Assembly (NCBI GenBank): GCA_023398815.1
Contig: JAEWRW010000002.1
Location: 1-64,000, forward strand
Direction of reading: 5' to 3'
Length of the DNA: 64,000 nucleotides
Source of the DNA: Bacillota bacterium
GTDB lineage: Bacteria > Bacillota > Clostridia > Christensenellales > UMGS416
Part shown: positions 41,719 through 50,004 of the stretch, piece after piece
Layout: each line of letters opens with the position of its first letter
Position numbering within the stretch: the first letter of the stretch is position 1
Notes under the pieces: generated by a model
Databases searched by the model: none
Told to the model about the DNA's origin: nothing
Seen by the model: only the letters and a program-made list of their open reading frames with translations
Position numbers and translations under genes: made by a program

Positions 41719-43008
41719 TTACTTCAGGCCGAATGCCTCGTCAATCTCCTGCACCTGGGCGTCGGAGATGGCGACGATGTCACCCAACCCCTGGGTTGCC
41801 AGGATCGCCTTGGCTGAGAACTCGGCAACCTCCAGCCGGTCGAAGGCATTGAGGAGGCTGCTGCCCGTGACGATGACACAGTCGTTCTCCACAATGGCGA
41901 CCGGCGTGCTCTCCACAAAGGTGCCAGCGACCTTCGCCATATCGAGGAACGGCGAGCCAAAGGGCAGCTTGGGCACGTGGCGCAGCTGGATGTAGCTCTC
42001 CGGAATGGTGCGGGAGTCAAATGCCGCGTCGGTGACGGCAAAGGCCATGATGTGCGGCGGATGGGCGATCAATACCGAGTTGACGTGGGGCTGGGCGTCA
42101 TAGACCATGGCGTGCAGCAGTGCCGAGCGGCTGGGCACCTTACCCGCCTCCCGCATGCCGCGCTGGATGAGCACCAGATCGGCCGGCTCCAGGTACTTGC
42201 GGTCCTGCATGTAGGGGGTGATGAGGAACGACCCATCCCCCAAACGCTGAGAGAAGGTGCCCTGGGTGCTGGTGAAGAGTTGCTGGTCGTAGGCCCGCTG
42301 GATGAAGGCGCACATCTCCCGCCGGGCGGTGCGCTCCTCGCTGGTGTGCTGGCGTGGGATGAACTCATCGAGGCCGCTGTCCTGCTTATAGTGCATGAGG
42401 GCGATGCTCTCCTCACTCAGCGAGCGCGGCGTGCCCAGGCGGGTGGCCTCAATCTCCAGCCGAGCGCAGTATTCCAGCGTCTCAAAGGCCATGAAGGCAT
42501 GGAATAGATCGGCCCCGGCCACCACGACGCCGTGGTTTTCCAGCATCACGGTCTGGTACCCTTCGGCAAACACGTCAGCGATGTGGTCGCCCAGGGCGAT
42601 GCTGCCCGGCAGGCTGTAGGCGGCCATTCCCACCTCCCCGCACACCAGGCGGGCATTGGGCACCAGGCGGATGTCCGGGATGCGGCGGACAATACTGAAG
42701 GCCACCAGCGCCGGCGGGTGGGCGTGCAGCACCGCCTTCACGTCAGGCCGGCGGCGATAGACCGTCTGGTGGAAGGGCAGCTCGATGGACGGCTTGTGGA
42801 TGCCCTCCACCGTGCCGTCGGCGCGGACACACACGATGTCCCGCCGGGTCAGCGACCCTTTGTCGATGGAGCCAGGGGTGATCCACAGGTCGCCGTTCTC
42901 ATCCATCACCGAAAGGTTGCCGCCGGAGGTCGTGGTCATGCCATAGCGGTAGATCCGCTCCATCAGCATCACGATCTGGTCCGCCGGGTGTAGCAGTTCA
43001 AAATTCAT
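41719..43008 (-). CDS. Tandem class II aldolase/adducin domain protein
   Basis: 429 residues made of two class II aldolase domains. Domain 1 (about 5-215) keeps the fuculose-1-phosphate-aldolase site: SGGNLSV phosphate loop, Glu in SIELPFHQ, and zinc ligands HAHPP and ENHG. Domain 2 (about 220-420) has the same fold pattern, but the Glu position reads RSALLH, HAHPP is IAHPP and ENHG is ENDC, so it has probably lost zinc and catalysis. ATG 43008 has AGAGGGA upstream. Substrate is likely a deoxy-sugar phosphate (inference). Confidence 0.85.
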   Translation of the reverse strand: MNFELLHPADQIVMLMERIYRYGMTTTSGGNLSVMDENGDLWITPGSIDKGSLTRRDIVCVRADGTVEGIHKPSIELPFHQTVYRRRPDVKAVLHAHPPALVAFSIVRRIPDIRLVPNARLVCGEVGMAAYSLPGSIALGDHIADVFAEGYQTVMLENHGVVVAGADLFHAFMAFETLEYCARLEIEATRLGTPRSLSEESIALMHYKQDSGLDEFIPRQHTSEERTARREMCAFIQRAYDQQLFTSTQGTFSQRLGDGSFLITPYMQDRKYLEPADLVLIQRGMREAGKVPSRSALLHAMVYDAQPHVNSVLIAHPPHIMAFAVTDAAFDSRTIPESYIQLRHVPKLPFGSPFLDMAKVAGTFVESTPVAIVENDCVIVTGSSLLNAFDRLEVAEFSAKAILATQGLGDIVAISDAQVQEIDEAFGLK

Positions 43009-43059
43009 GGGAATCCCTCTTTTCACCGGTGCGGGCATCCGCGCCGTTTTTGCGGTACC

Positions 43060-43088
43060 AGTATAGCAGAGAACGGACAACTTGTTAC
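43060..43088 (-). promoter_or_regulatory. Promoter of tandem aldolase gene
   Basis: Minus strand TGC-TATACT (43068-43060) with GTAACA 17 bases upstream. Confidence 0.6.
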
Positions 43089-43184
43089 ATTCAAACTGAA
43101 TATGTGAATTATTTTCATAACAACCGTAAAAAATCGCCGTTGCTTTTTGGTGGGTTTTGCCCGCCCACGGCCGGCATTAAAGGC

Positions 43185-43224
43185 AAGCGGGAACCGCCGG
43201 CATGCAGCCGTTCGGTTCCCGCTT
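43185..43224 (-). terminator. Terminator-like hairpin after PhzF gene
   Basis: AAGCGGGAACCG and CGGTTCCCGCTT form a 12-bp stem with a 16-base loop just downstream of the gene. Confidence 0.65.
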
Positions 43225-43235
43225 CCGCTTCTTAT

Positions 43236-44030
43236 CTAGTCTTGGTAGCCCTCCCCTACCTGCAGCTCGGCCACCGAGTACAGCGTGGCCTTGCCCGCCA
43301 TTGCCACCCGGTCGCCGCGCATGCGGCAGAAGAGCTCGCCCCCGCGGGCCGACGCCTGCCAGGCTACAATATCATCCTTCCCGAGGCGCTTGGCCCAATA
43401 GGGAACGACGTGGCAGTGGCCCGATCCACAAACCGGATCCTCGGCGATGCGAAGCTTGGGCGCAAAGCTGCGGGTCACGCAGTCGTAATGCCCACCCTGG
43501 GCCGTGGCATGGGTCAGCAAACCATCCAGAGCCAGCAACCCTTCGGCGGAAGGCTCCAGCGCCCGCACCTGTGCCTCACTCTCCATCACACAAACGAGGT
43601 CACGCCCCAGCCAGGCCTCCACCGGGCGAGCGCCCAGCGCCCGCTCCATTTGGTCGGTGACCGGTACCTGGGTCATAGCGAATAGGGGCAGATCCATTTC
43701 ATAGAGATCCCCCCGCAGCGTCACGGTGAGCCGCCCACTTTTCTGGGTGCGGAAGCGCACTAGTAAGCCATAGGGCCTGGCATAACGCAGGATGACATAC
43801 GCCGCGGCCAGCGTGGCATGGCCGCACAGGTCAACCTCCCCACCGGGGGTGAACCAGCGCAAGCCATACTCCTCCCCCTCGGGCACAACAAAGGCCGTCT
43901 CTGAGAGGTTGTTCTCCCGCGCGATGTTCTGCATGAGATCAACGGTGGGCCAACGCTCCAGCACGCAGACCGCAGCGGGGTTCCCCTCAAACACATGGTC
44001 GGCAAAGGCATCAACGACGTAGCACTGCAT
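43236..44030 (-). CDS. PhzF family isomerase-like protein
   Basis: 264 residues. YVVDAFADHVFEGNPAAVC, catalytic Glu in NNLSETAFV, CGHATLAAAYV, and DPVCGSGHCHVVPYW are the family hallmarks. Most members have unknown substrates; PhzF itself isomerises a phenazine precursor. No phenazine genes are nearby. ATG 44030 follows AAGGAGA. It lies 80 bases after the apiosidase-like gene, probably co-transcribed. Confidence 0.9.
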   Translation of the reverse strand: MQCYVVDAFADHVFEGNPAAVCVLERWPTVDLMQNIARENNLSETAFVVPEGEEYGLRWFTPGGEVDLCGHATLAAAYVILRYARPYGLLVRFRTQKSGRLTVTLRGDLYEMDLPLFAMTQVPVTDQMERALGARPVEAWLGRDLVCVMESEAQVRALEPSAEGLLALDGLLTHATAQGGHYDCVTRSFAPKLRIAEDPVCGSGHCHVVPYWAKRLGKDDIVAWQASARGGELFCRMRGDRVAMAGKATLYSVAELQVGEGYQD

Positions 44031-44110
44031 GGCGCTTCTCCTTCCGTCCTGCGGTTGTTCCTGTCGTGTGCGGGTTGCCCCCTGCGGGCGTGGTTCCTTC
44101 TCTGGCGAAT

Positions 44111-45418
44111 TTACTTGCCGTCGAGGTCCGGCGAATCCAGCACCAGCACCCAGTCCTGCCCGCGGCCCTGGGTGGGCGGCACAAAGCGGCACACGCCGTG
44201 GTTGGGCACCACGCTCTGGGGCAGGAAGGCACCGGTACGCGGGTCGAACCAGCCAAACTTGACCGCAGGGCCGGGCAGCACGCCCATGTTGACCTTCAGC
44301 GGCAGCCCCAGCGGCGCATAGACGAAGGCATAGGCCTCGCCCCGGCAGCCCGCAATATGGCCGTTGACGGTACCGTCGTCCTCGGCCACCAACTCCTGCG
44401 CCGGGCGACGCTCAAAGTAGGGGCGCAGTGTCAGCAGCGCCTTCAGGTGGCGCATGTCCTCGGCGCCTTCGTGGCGCAGCACCTCAAACCAGGTGTAGGG
44501 CCAGTAGTCCTGCCGCTCGCGGTTGAACGACCAGATGCTGTGGTTGCCATAGGTGTGGCCGCAGGCCCCGTGGAACACATCCCAGTAGGCCGAATTGCGC
44601 ACGTCGGCGGCGTCCCACAGGGTGGCGTACTTCACGTTGAAGCAGGCGGGGTGATCCTCGTAGCGCGGTTCGCCGTCCAACACGGGCCGGTCGGGGTCGG
44701 CGGCGGCGATCTCATCAATCATGCGCCAGCAATCGTAGTAGCCCACGTGGTGGCCGGTCTGCAGCATGTGAAAGTCCAGCCAGCCCGCCTTGCCCACCCC
44801 GGCATAGGAGGACGACTCGCCATTGGGGTGATAGGAAATGAGGTGGTTGCCCTCGTCGCCGGCGCGCACCCCCTCGGCCATGGCGGTCACAATGGCACGG
44901 TGGCTGTCCTCCAGCGGGCGGTCGCCGCCCATAATCCAGATGACGTTCCAGGCGTCCTTGTACCGTGCGCCAATCCAGTGGCCGTAGGCGCGGGCGTTCT
45001 CCTCGTTGAAGATGACCGGCCCCTTGCCCCAGCACAGGTTGATCTTGTCGCCCCAGGTGGGCAGCAGGCCAATGAACAGCCCCCGCTCGGCCGCCCGGGC
45101 GACGGTGTAGTCCACGTGGTCCCAGTAATGATAGTCACCGGTCAGGTCGGGCTTGGTCGGGTCGGGCAGGCCGTCAGCGTCGGACTTAAGCGGCAGCCGC
45201 CCATAGGCGTTAGGCACGCCGGTGCCCTCAAACTCTGCCAAGGCCACGGCCTGCACCACGTTGAAGCCCTGCTCGGCACGTACATCCATGTAGTGGTCCA
45301 CTTCCTCACGGCTCAAGCGGTGGAAGATCTCCCAGGCCGTGTCACCCAAGTAGAAGAAGGGTTCGCCGTCCTCCCACTGCAGGTGGCGGTGGTTGGGGGC
45401 TACGGTGAGCTTTCTCAT
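44111..45418 (-). CDS. DUF4038 / GH140-like (apiosidase-like) glycosidase
   Basis: 435 residues. N terminus WEDGEPFFYLGDTAWEIFHRL, TIM-barrel with NVIWIMGGDRP (catalytic-acid-type position) and DGEPRYEDHP, then a C-terminal putative collagen-binding-like domain (GWFDPRTGAF; PPTQGRGQDWVLVL). No signal peptide. Members act on plant cell-wall side chains such as rhamnogalacturonan II, but the family is wide. ATG 45418 is preceded by AGGAGA. Confidence 0.82.
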   Translation of the reverse strand: MRKLTVAPNHRHLQWEDGEPFFYLGDTAWEIFHRLSREEVDHYMDVRAEQGFNVVQAVALAEFEGTGVPNAYGRLPLKSDADGLPDPTKPDLTGDYHYWDHVDYTVARAAERGLFIGLLPTWGDKINLCWGKGPVIFNEENARAYGHWIGARYKDAWNVIWIMGGDRPLEDSHRAIVTAMAEGVRAGDEGNHLISYHPNGESSSYAGVGKAGWLDFHMLQTGHHVGYYDCWRMIDEIAAADPDRPVLDGEPRYEDHPACFNVKYATLWDAADVRNSAYWDVFHGACGHTYGNHSIWSFNRERQDYWPYTWFEVLRHEGAEDMRHLKALLTLRPYFERRPAQELVAEDDGTVNGHIAGCRGEAYAFVYAPLGLPLKVNMGVLPGPAVKFGWFDPRTGAFLPQSVVPNHGVCRFVPPTQGRGQDWVLVLDSPDLDGK

Positions 45419-45484
45419 CTCATTCTCCTTTTGCATCGGCGGGTGCCCCGTGGGTCAATACACCTGGCAGGGCACAATCCACAT

Positions 45485-45512
45485 ATTGTATTGACTGACT
45501 CTCGTCAGACAA
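45485..45512 (-). promoter_or_regulatory. Promoter with operator-like inverted repeat
   Basis: Minus strand TTGTCT (45512-45507), 16 bases, TACAAT (45490-45485). The spacer and -35 contain a near-perfect inverted repeat GACTGAC-TCTC-GTCAGAC, placed to let a repressor block RNA polymerase. Confidence 0.55.
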
Positions 45513-45684
45513 TGTCCATTGGGTTGACCACGAATTGCAGCAGGGAAGCGCTGCCTTGCCCGGCGCTGTGCCCACTAGGGGTAGCGACGCTGATCGCAAG
45601 CGCCTTTCTCTACACTACTATTACGTTGCCCAGCGGGAAAGTCCTGCATGGCGATCCCCTTCCTAGTGGTTATGCCGGCATTAA

Positions 45685-45714
45685 AACACCCGTTGGCTGA
45701 TGCCAACGAGTGTT
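45685..45714 (-). terminator. Terminator after PfkB gene
   Basis: AACACCCGTTGGC-TGAT-GCCAACGAGTGTT (one mismatch) followed on the minus strand by TTTTAA. Confidence 0.8.
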
Positions 45715-45732
45715 GAGTTTCAGGTTGTGGCT

Positions 45733-46830
45733 TTACCGCTGCACGCGGGCACCAGCGCCCTTCATCAGGGACTCCACTTCTTTGAGGCTGGCCATGGAGG
45801 TGTCGCCGGGGGTCGTCATAGCGAGAGCGCCGTGGGCCGCGCCGTAGTTGACGGCCTTCTGGGCGTCGCCGGTGGTCATGAGGCCATAGACCAGGCCGGA
45901 GGCGAAGCTGTCGCCGCCGCCCACGCGGTCCAGGATCTCCAGACCCTTGTAGTCTGCGGCCTTGTAGACGGTGCCGTCAGCGTAGCAGATGGCGCTCCAG
46001 TCGTTAACGGTGGCAGACTTCACTTCGCGAAGCGTGGTGGCAACTACCTGGAAGTTCGGGTAGGCCTTGACGACCTCGCCGATCATCTTCTTGTAACCGT
46101 CCAGATTGAGCTCCTTCAGGTTGGCGTCGTTGCCCTCCACCTCAAAGCCGAGGCAGGCGGTGAAGTCTTCCTCATTGCCGATCATCACGTCGATGTACTT
46201 GGCAATTTCCTTGTTGATTTCCTGGGCCTTGGCCTGGCCGCCAATGTCCTTCCACAGGCTGGGGCGGTAGTTGAGGTCGTAGCTGACCACGGTGCCGTAC
46301 TTCTTGGCGGCCTTTACCGCGGCGATGACGGTCTCCGCCGCCTGGGTGGAGAGGGCCGCATAGATGCCGCCGGTGTGCAGCCAGCGCACGCCCAGCTTGC
46401 CAAAAATGTAATCGAAGTCAAAGTCCTCAGGCTTCATCTGGGACGCGGCGGTGTAGGCGCGGTCGGACACGCCGACGGCACCACGCGCGCCGAAGCCACG
46501 CTCGGTGAAGTTGAGACCGTTGCGAACCTTGCGGCCGATGCCGTCGTAGGGCATCCACTTGATGAACTGGGTGTCCACCCCGCCCTGCAGGATGAAATCC
46601 TCAATGAGCCGGCCCACATCGTTGTCGGCGAAGGCGGTGAGAACCGCAGTCCTCATGCCGAAGCACTTGCGCAGGCCACGGGCCACGTTGTATTCACCGC
46701 CGCCCTCCCAGGCGCGGAATTCGCGAGTCGTGCGGATACGGCCCTCGCCGGGGTCCAGGCGCAGCATGACCTCGCCCAACGAAGCCTGGTCAAACAGGCA
46801 GTCCTCTTTCTTGCGGAGTTTCAGATCCAT
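45733..46830 (-). CDS. PfkB family sugar kinase (2-keto-3-deoxygluconate kinase-like)
   Basis: 365 residues. N-terminal SLGEVMLRLDPGEGRI, WEGGGEYNVARGL, and the C-terminal GGGDSFASGLVYGL with the catalytic Asp. The closest functional group is KDG kinase, although PfkB specificity is hard to read. Alone on its transcript, with a good GGGAGG site and a terminator. Confidence 0.88.
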   Translation of the reverse strand: MDLKLRKKEDCLFDQASLGEVMLRLDPGEGRIRTTREFRAWEGGGEYNVARGLRKCFGMRTAVLTAFADNDVGRLIEDFILQGGVDTQFIKWMPYDGIGRKVRNGLNFTERGFGARGAVGVSDRAYTAASQMKPEDFDFDYIFGKLGVRWLHTGGIYAALSTQAAETVIAAVKAAKKYGTVVSYDLNYRPSLWKDIGGQAKAQEINKEIAKYIDVMIGNEEDFTACLGFEVEGNDANLKELNLDGYKKMIGEVVKAYPNFQVVATTLREVKSATVNDWSAICYADGTVYKAADYKGLEILDRVGGGDSFASGLVYGLMTTGDAQKAVNYGAAHGALAMTTPGDTSMASLKEVESLMKGAGARVQR

Positions 46831-46872
46831 CGTGTATACCTCCCATACGATCGTCGGTCATCGACCGCACCC

Positions 46873-46901
46873 ATTGTACAGGAGCGGCGGCCCTTTGTCA
46901 C
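46873..46901 (-). promoter_or_regulatory. Promoter of PfkB gene
   Basis: Minus strand GTGACA (46901-46896), 17 bases, TACAAT (46878-46873) preceded by CCTG. The leader contains the small palindrome CGGTC-GAT-GACCG near +10, a possible operator. Confidence 0.65.
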
Positions 46902-46935
46902 CGATCGTTTATACAACTTTTGACAGCGCGAGGGC

Positions 46936-47292
46936 CTACTGCTTGGTGCGCGGGCGGAAGAGTACCGCATAGAGGTAGCCGAACACCACGGCAGCCACCA
47001 CCCCGCCAGCCGTGGCCGCCGCCCCGCCGGTGAACGCCCCAATCCAGCCCCGCTCGGCGATGGCATCCATCGTGCCCTTGTAGAGGGAGTAGCCAAAGCC
47101 CGTCAGCGGCACCGTCGCCCCTGCCCCGGCAAACTCCACCAGCTTGCCATAGAGCCCGATGGCCGACAGGAACACGCCCGACACCACATACAGCACCAGA
47201 ATGCGCGCCGAGGTAAGCTTGGTGTAATCGAGCAGCAGTTGGCCGATGACGCACAACAGCCCCCCCACCACGAACGCTTTTAGAAAGATCAT
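46936..47292 (-). CDS. spoVAE: Stage V sporulation protein AE
   Basis: 118 residues. Four hydrophobic segments with FLKAFVVGGLLCVIGQLLLD and FAGAGATVPLTGFGYSL, motifs shared with SpoVAC. It is part of the SpoVA channel in the inner spore membrane that moves dipicolinic acid. ATG 47292 follows GGAGGAG. Last gene of the spoVA unit, 11 bases after spoVAD. Confidence 0.93.
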   Translation of the reverse strand: MIFLKAFVVGGLLCVIGQLLLDYTKLTSARILVLYVVSGVFLSAIGLYGKLVEFAGAGATVPLTGFGYSLYKGTMDAIAERGWIGAFTGGAAATAGGVVAAVVFGYLYAVLFRPRTKQ

Positions 47293-47303
47293 GTCATCTC
47301 CTC

Positions 47304-48293
47304 CTATCGTTCCACGGCCACGGCATGGGCCACGCAGGGCACGCTCTCGCCCTGTTGGGTCGTCAGGGTGCTGAGCAGCGCCCCGGTCGCCACCAGCAGG
47401 ATGCGCTGCACCTTGCCCTCGGCCATCTGCTTGAGGTAGTACCCATTGAACGTGGACGCGGCGCAGCCGCAGCCCGAACCGCCGCAGCCCACATCCTGGT
47501 CGGCGGAGAAGAGGTCGCAGCCGCAATCGCGATGGCGGGTGCCCAGCGACAACCCCCGCTGCCCCAAGAGATCGTGGAGAATGTCCCGCCCCAGGGTACC
47601 CAGGTCGCCGGTCACCACATAGTCGTAGTAGTCGGGGCTGAGCCCCGTGTCTTGGAAGTGGGCGGCGATGGTATCGGCGGCGGCGGGGGCCATGGCCGCG
47701 CCCATGTTGTTGGCGTCGGTGATGCCATAGTCCTGCACCCGGCCCACGGTCGCCTTGGTGACTCGCGGCCCGTCACCCACCGCGGCCAGTATGCTGCAGC
47801 CTGAGGCTGTGGCCGTCCACTGGGCTGTGGGCGGCCGCTGGCTGCCCAGCTCCAGCGGGGTGCGGTACTGCCGCTCGGCGGTGGAGAAGTGGCTGCCCGT
47901 GAGGCACAGCGCCTTCTCCCCATACCCGCCGGAGAGGAACACCGACCCGACCAGGAGCGACTCGGCCATGGTGGAACACGCGCCATAGAGTCCCACGAAG
48001 GGAATGCCCAGCGTGCGCGCCGAAAAGCTGGCGCTGATGATCTGATTGAGGAGGTCGCCGCCAAACATCACGTCGATGTCCGTCGCCTGCAGCCGCGCCC
48101 GGGTCAGCGCCAGCTGGGCCGCCTTTTCAAACATCTTGTTCTCGGCCCTCTCAAAGCTCTTCTCCCCCAGCGTGTCGTCTTCCAGTATCACGTCAAACCA
48201 CGGGGACAGCGGGCCTTGGCCCTCCTTGGGCCCCACCACCGTGCCATACCCCACGATGGCCGGTGGGTTCTGTAGCAAAAAGGTTCGTTTCAT
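47304..48293 (-). CDS. spoVAD: Stage V sporulation protein AD
   Basis: 329 residues, thiolase-like fold. Motifs include GACSTMAESL, VTGDLGTLGRDIL and the Cys-rich DVGCGGSGCGCAAS. SpoVAD binds dipicolinic acid on the spore membrane. ATG start overlaps the spoVAC stop (ATGA). Confidence 0.96.
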   Translation of the reverse strand: MKRTFLLQNPPAIVGYGTVVGPKEGQGPLSPWFDVILEDDTLGEKSFERAENKMFEKAAQLALTRARLQATDIDVMFGGDLLNQIISASFSARTLGIPFVGLYGACSTMAESLLVGSVFLSGGYGEKALCLTGSHFSTAERQYRTPLELGSQRPPTAQWTATASGCSILAAVGDGPRVTKATVGRVQDYGITDANNMGAAMAPAAADTIAAHFQDTGLSPDYYDYVVTGDLGTLGRDILHDLLGQRGLSLGTRHRDCGCDLFSADQDVGCGGSGCGCAASTFNGYYLKQMAEGKVQRILLVATGALLSTLTTQQGESVPCVAHAVAVER

Positions 48294-48763
48294 GCCCCGC
48301 CACCCCCGATCCAGCCGATCAGCAGATGGATGAACCCCACAATGAGTGCCGCCGAGTAGCCATTGACGAGCACCGGCCCCGCCAGCAGGAAGAGCTTGGC
48401 ACCAGTGCCCAGGATGTACCCCTCGGAGCGGAACTCCATGGCCGGGGCGCACACCGAGTTGGCAAACCCGGTGATGGGCACGATGGAGCCTGCACCGGCG
48501 AACTTGCCGATCCGATCGTAGAGCCCCAGACCGGTGAGCGTGGAGCCTAGGAATACCATGACGATGGCCACGAAGGCTGAAACGCCCTCCTGCGGCAGGC
48601 CCATGGGGCCTTTGGCCAGGTTCACAAAGCACTGACCGATGACACAGATGAGCCCACCCACCAAAAACGCCTTGACGCAACCGATAAATGTCTGGCTCTT
48701 GGGCGCCTTCTGCTTCACATACTCGTTGTATTGCTTGGCCTGCTGTGGGTTCACACCGCTCAT
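48290..48763 (-). CDS. spoVAC: Stage V sporulation protein AC
   Basis: 157 residues. A soluble N-terminal segment is followed by membrane helices with CVKAFLVGGLICVIGQ and FAGAGSIVPITGFANSV. Mechanosensitive-type component of the SpoVA dipicolinate channel. ATG start overlaps the stop of the upstream 53-residue gene. Confidence 0.95.
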   Translation of the reverse strand: MSGVNPQQAKQYNEYVKQKAPKSQTFIGCVKAFLVGGLICVIGQCFVNLAKGPMGLPQEGVSAFVAIVMVFLGSTLTGLGLYDRIGKFAGAGSIVPITGFANSVCAPAMEFRSEGYILGTGAKLFLLAGPVLVNGYSAALIVGFIHLLIGWIGGGGA

Positions 48764-48921
48764 AGCCCGCCACCTCCCGCCGCTTCCACATAGGTGGAGT
48801 TCATGGGGCTCACCCGGTTGAGACCGGTGTAATAGCGCAGCAGCAACAGCGCCGCCACGCCAAAGAAAATCAAAAACGCCACCAACAGCGCCACGATGGC
48901 CGTTCTGGTTTTCACCAACAT
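48760..48921 (-). CDS. Small membrane protein heading the spoVA operon
   Basis: 53 residues. One strong transmembrane helix (AIVALLVAFLIFFGVAALLLL) is followed by a short polar tail ending EAAGGGGL. GGGAGTG precedes ATG 48921. The stop overlaps the spoVAC start (ATGA), so translation is coupled. I know of no standard spoVA gene of this kind; the position suggests a forespore membrane role (inference). Confidence 0.75.
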   Translation of the reverse strand: MLVKTRTAIVALLVAFLIFFGVAALLLLRYYTGLNRVSPMNSTYVEAAGGGGL

Positions 48922-48962
48922 TGCGTTCACTCCCTTCCGGCGTAGTATTTTCCGGCGCAAAC

Positions 48963-48989
48963 AAAAAGAGCCGATGCAATTCACGGCTC
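48963..48989 (-). terminator. Terminator between lipoprotein gene and spoVA unit
   Basis: Minus strand GAGCCG-TGAATTGCAT-CGGCTC followed by TTTTTGT. It implies that the spoVA unit has its own promoter in the 40 bases that follow. Confidence 0.78.
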
Positions 48990-49060
48990 CATTTGCACTT
49001 TCCTCCAGCGGAAGGGATGAAAAATCAACGAAATTTTGTCAGCTCGTCCGTCCGCGGCGG

Positions 49061-49366
49061 TCAGTCATCGCTGCGATGGCGGCGGCGGGCGGCGTGGCGG
49101 CTGAGCGACAGCCCGCCAAAACCCGAAATGACGGCGATGTAGAACCCGAAATCGTACCACCAGCCGGTGTTGATGGGCTCGTACACCCGGATGTTGTGGT
49201 TGAAGATGCCGATGATCAGGGACACCGGCGCCACCCACCCATGCCACACGCCAGAGAAGAACCCAGCAGGGTTGGTTTCGTAAGCCCCATCGCCGGGGAT
49301 GCACCCGGTCAGAAGCACGGCTGTCAAAGCAAGCAGGAACGCCACGGCCAGCACGCGTCGTTTCAT
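49061..49366 (-). CDS. Small lipoprotein with two membrane segments
   Basis: 101 residues. Signal with lipobox LLTGC (residue 22 region), then GFFSGVWHGWVAPVSLIIGIF and GWWYDFGFYIAVISGFGG, giving two further hydrophobic segments, and an Arg-rich tail. Similar short proteins occur in Firmicutes and Actinobacteria; function unknown. GAGGTG upstream of ATG 49366. It lies between sigF and spoVA genes but has its own promoter and terminator. Confidence 0.78.
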   Translation of the reverse strand: MKRRVLAVAFLLALTAVLLTGCIPGDGAYETNPAGFFSGVWHGWVAPVSLIIGIFNHNIRVYEPINTGWWYDFGFYIAVISGFGGLSLSRHAARRRHRSDD

Positions 49367-49393
49367 TTTCAGCACCTCGAATCGTTTTGGTGC

Positions 49394-49404
49394 ATCATAC
49401 CACA
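49394..49404 (-). promoter_or_regulatory. Extended -10 promoter of lipoprotein gene
   Basis: Minus strand TGTGG-TATGAT, the same extended motif as other promoters in the window. Confidence 0.6.
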
Positions 49405-49588
49405 AACGACAGCTGATTTCGATGCCCCGCCTCCGCATGAAAAGATGGCCTCGGCCACCCAACGCACATGCTGACCGGAACGCTGCACCGTCGCCCGTGG
49501 CACGCATCGCCTCCCGCCCGCAGCGGCATCTCCTTTGCAAAAAGCGGGTACGATCAATGCTGTCGAACACCCCACATGAAAGCGAATC

Positions 49589-49661
49589 GCCCAAACCCTG
49601 TACGGAAGTCATCCCTGGCAGCCGAGAGCCGGTTCATCCGGCCGAGGCACACAACAACCCG
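49589..49661 (-). repeat. 73-base repeat, copy 1 (inverted member of the dispersed family)
   Basis: Differs from 49753-49825 at one position. It contains GCCGG-TTCAT-CCGGC, the reverse complement of the CCGG-ATGAA-CCGG hairpin of copies at 27155 and 37605. Confidence 0.8.
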
Positions 49662-49752
49662 CCCGTGGCACGCACCCTTCCCGCCGCCGCAGCGTCACCT
49701 TCGTGAAAGCAGGCACGCCCAACACAACCGAACGCCCCTGTGAACGCCAAAT

Positions 49753-49825
49753 GCCCAAACCCTGTACGGAAGTCATCCCCGGCAGCCGAGAGCCGGTTCA
49801 TCCGGCCGAGGCACACAACAACCCG
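49753..49825 (-). repeat. 73-base repeat, copy 2
   Basis: Second copy, offset 164 bases from the first. The flanking sequence (GTGGCACGCA-type) also recurs in diverged form, so the full period is about 164 bases. Confidence 0.8.
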
Positions 49826-50004
49826 AGCATGGCACGCATCACCCCCGCCCACAGGCGCGCCTCCACGTGAAATTGGGTACGAACAGCGCAGCAAAACGCC
49901 GCGCGGCGACCAGCGCGTCGCGCGGCCAACAACATGTTTGGACGAGCCCCCTCCCCCTCGGCTTCGTCGCGTAGCGGCGAAGGCGAAAGCGCAAGCGCAA
50001 GCGT

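Larger units (their letters stand above)
45419..45732. other. Intergenic region with promoter, operator-like repeat and terminator
   Basis: It holds the promoter for the apiosidase-like gene and the terminator of the PfkB gene (both listed). About 150 bases between them (45530-45680) show no gene. Confidence 0.5.
49367..50004. other. Repeat-filled intergenic region between sigF and lipoprotein gene
   Basis: About 640 bases with no credible gene. It contains the promoter of the lipoprotein gene, two near-identical 73-base repeats and a partial third period, and a short GCGCAA-type simple repeat just after the sigF stop (49980-50005). Confidence 0.6.

Noticed and set aside
44066..45700. 544-codon plus-strand open frame
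   Set aside because: Antisense to the apiosidase-like gene.
49299..49706. 135-codon plus-strand open frame in the repeat region
   Set aside because: Runs through repeats and the antisense of a lipoprotein gene; low-complexity product with no start signals.
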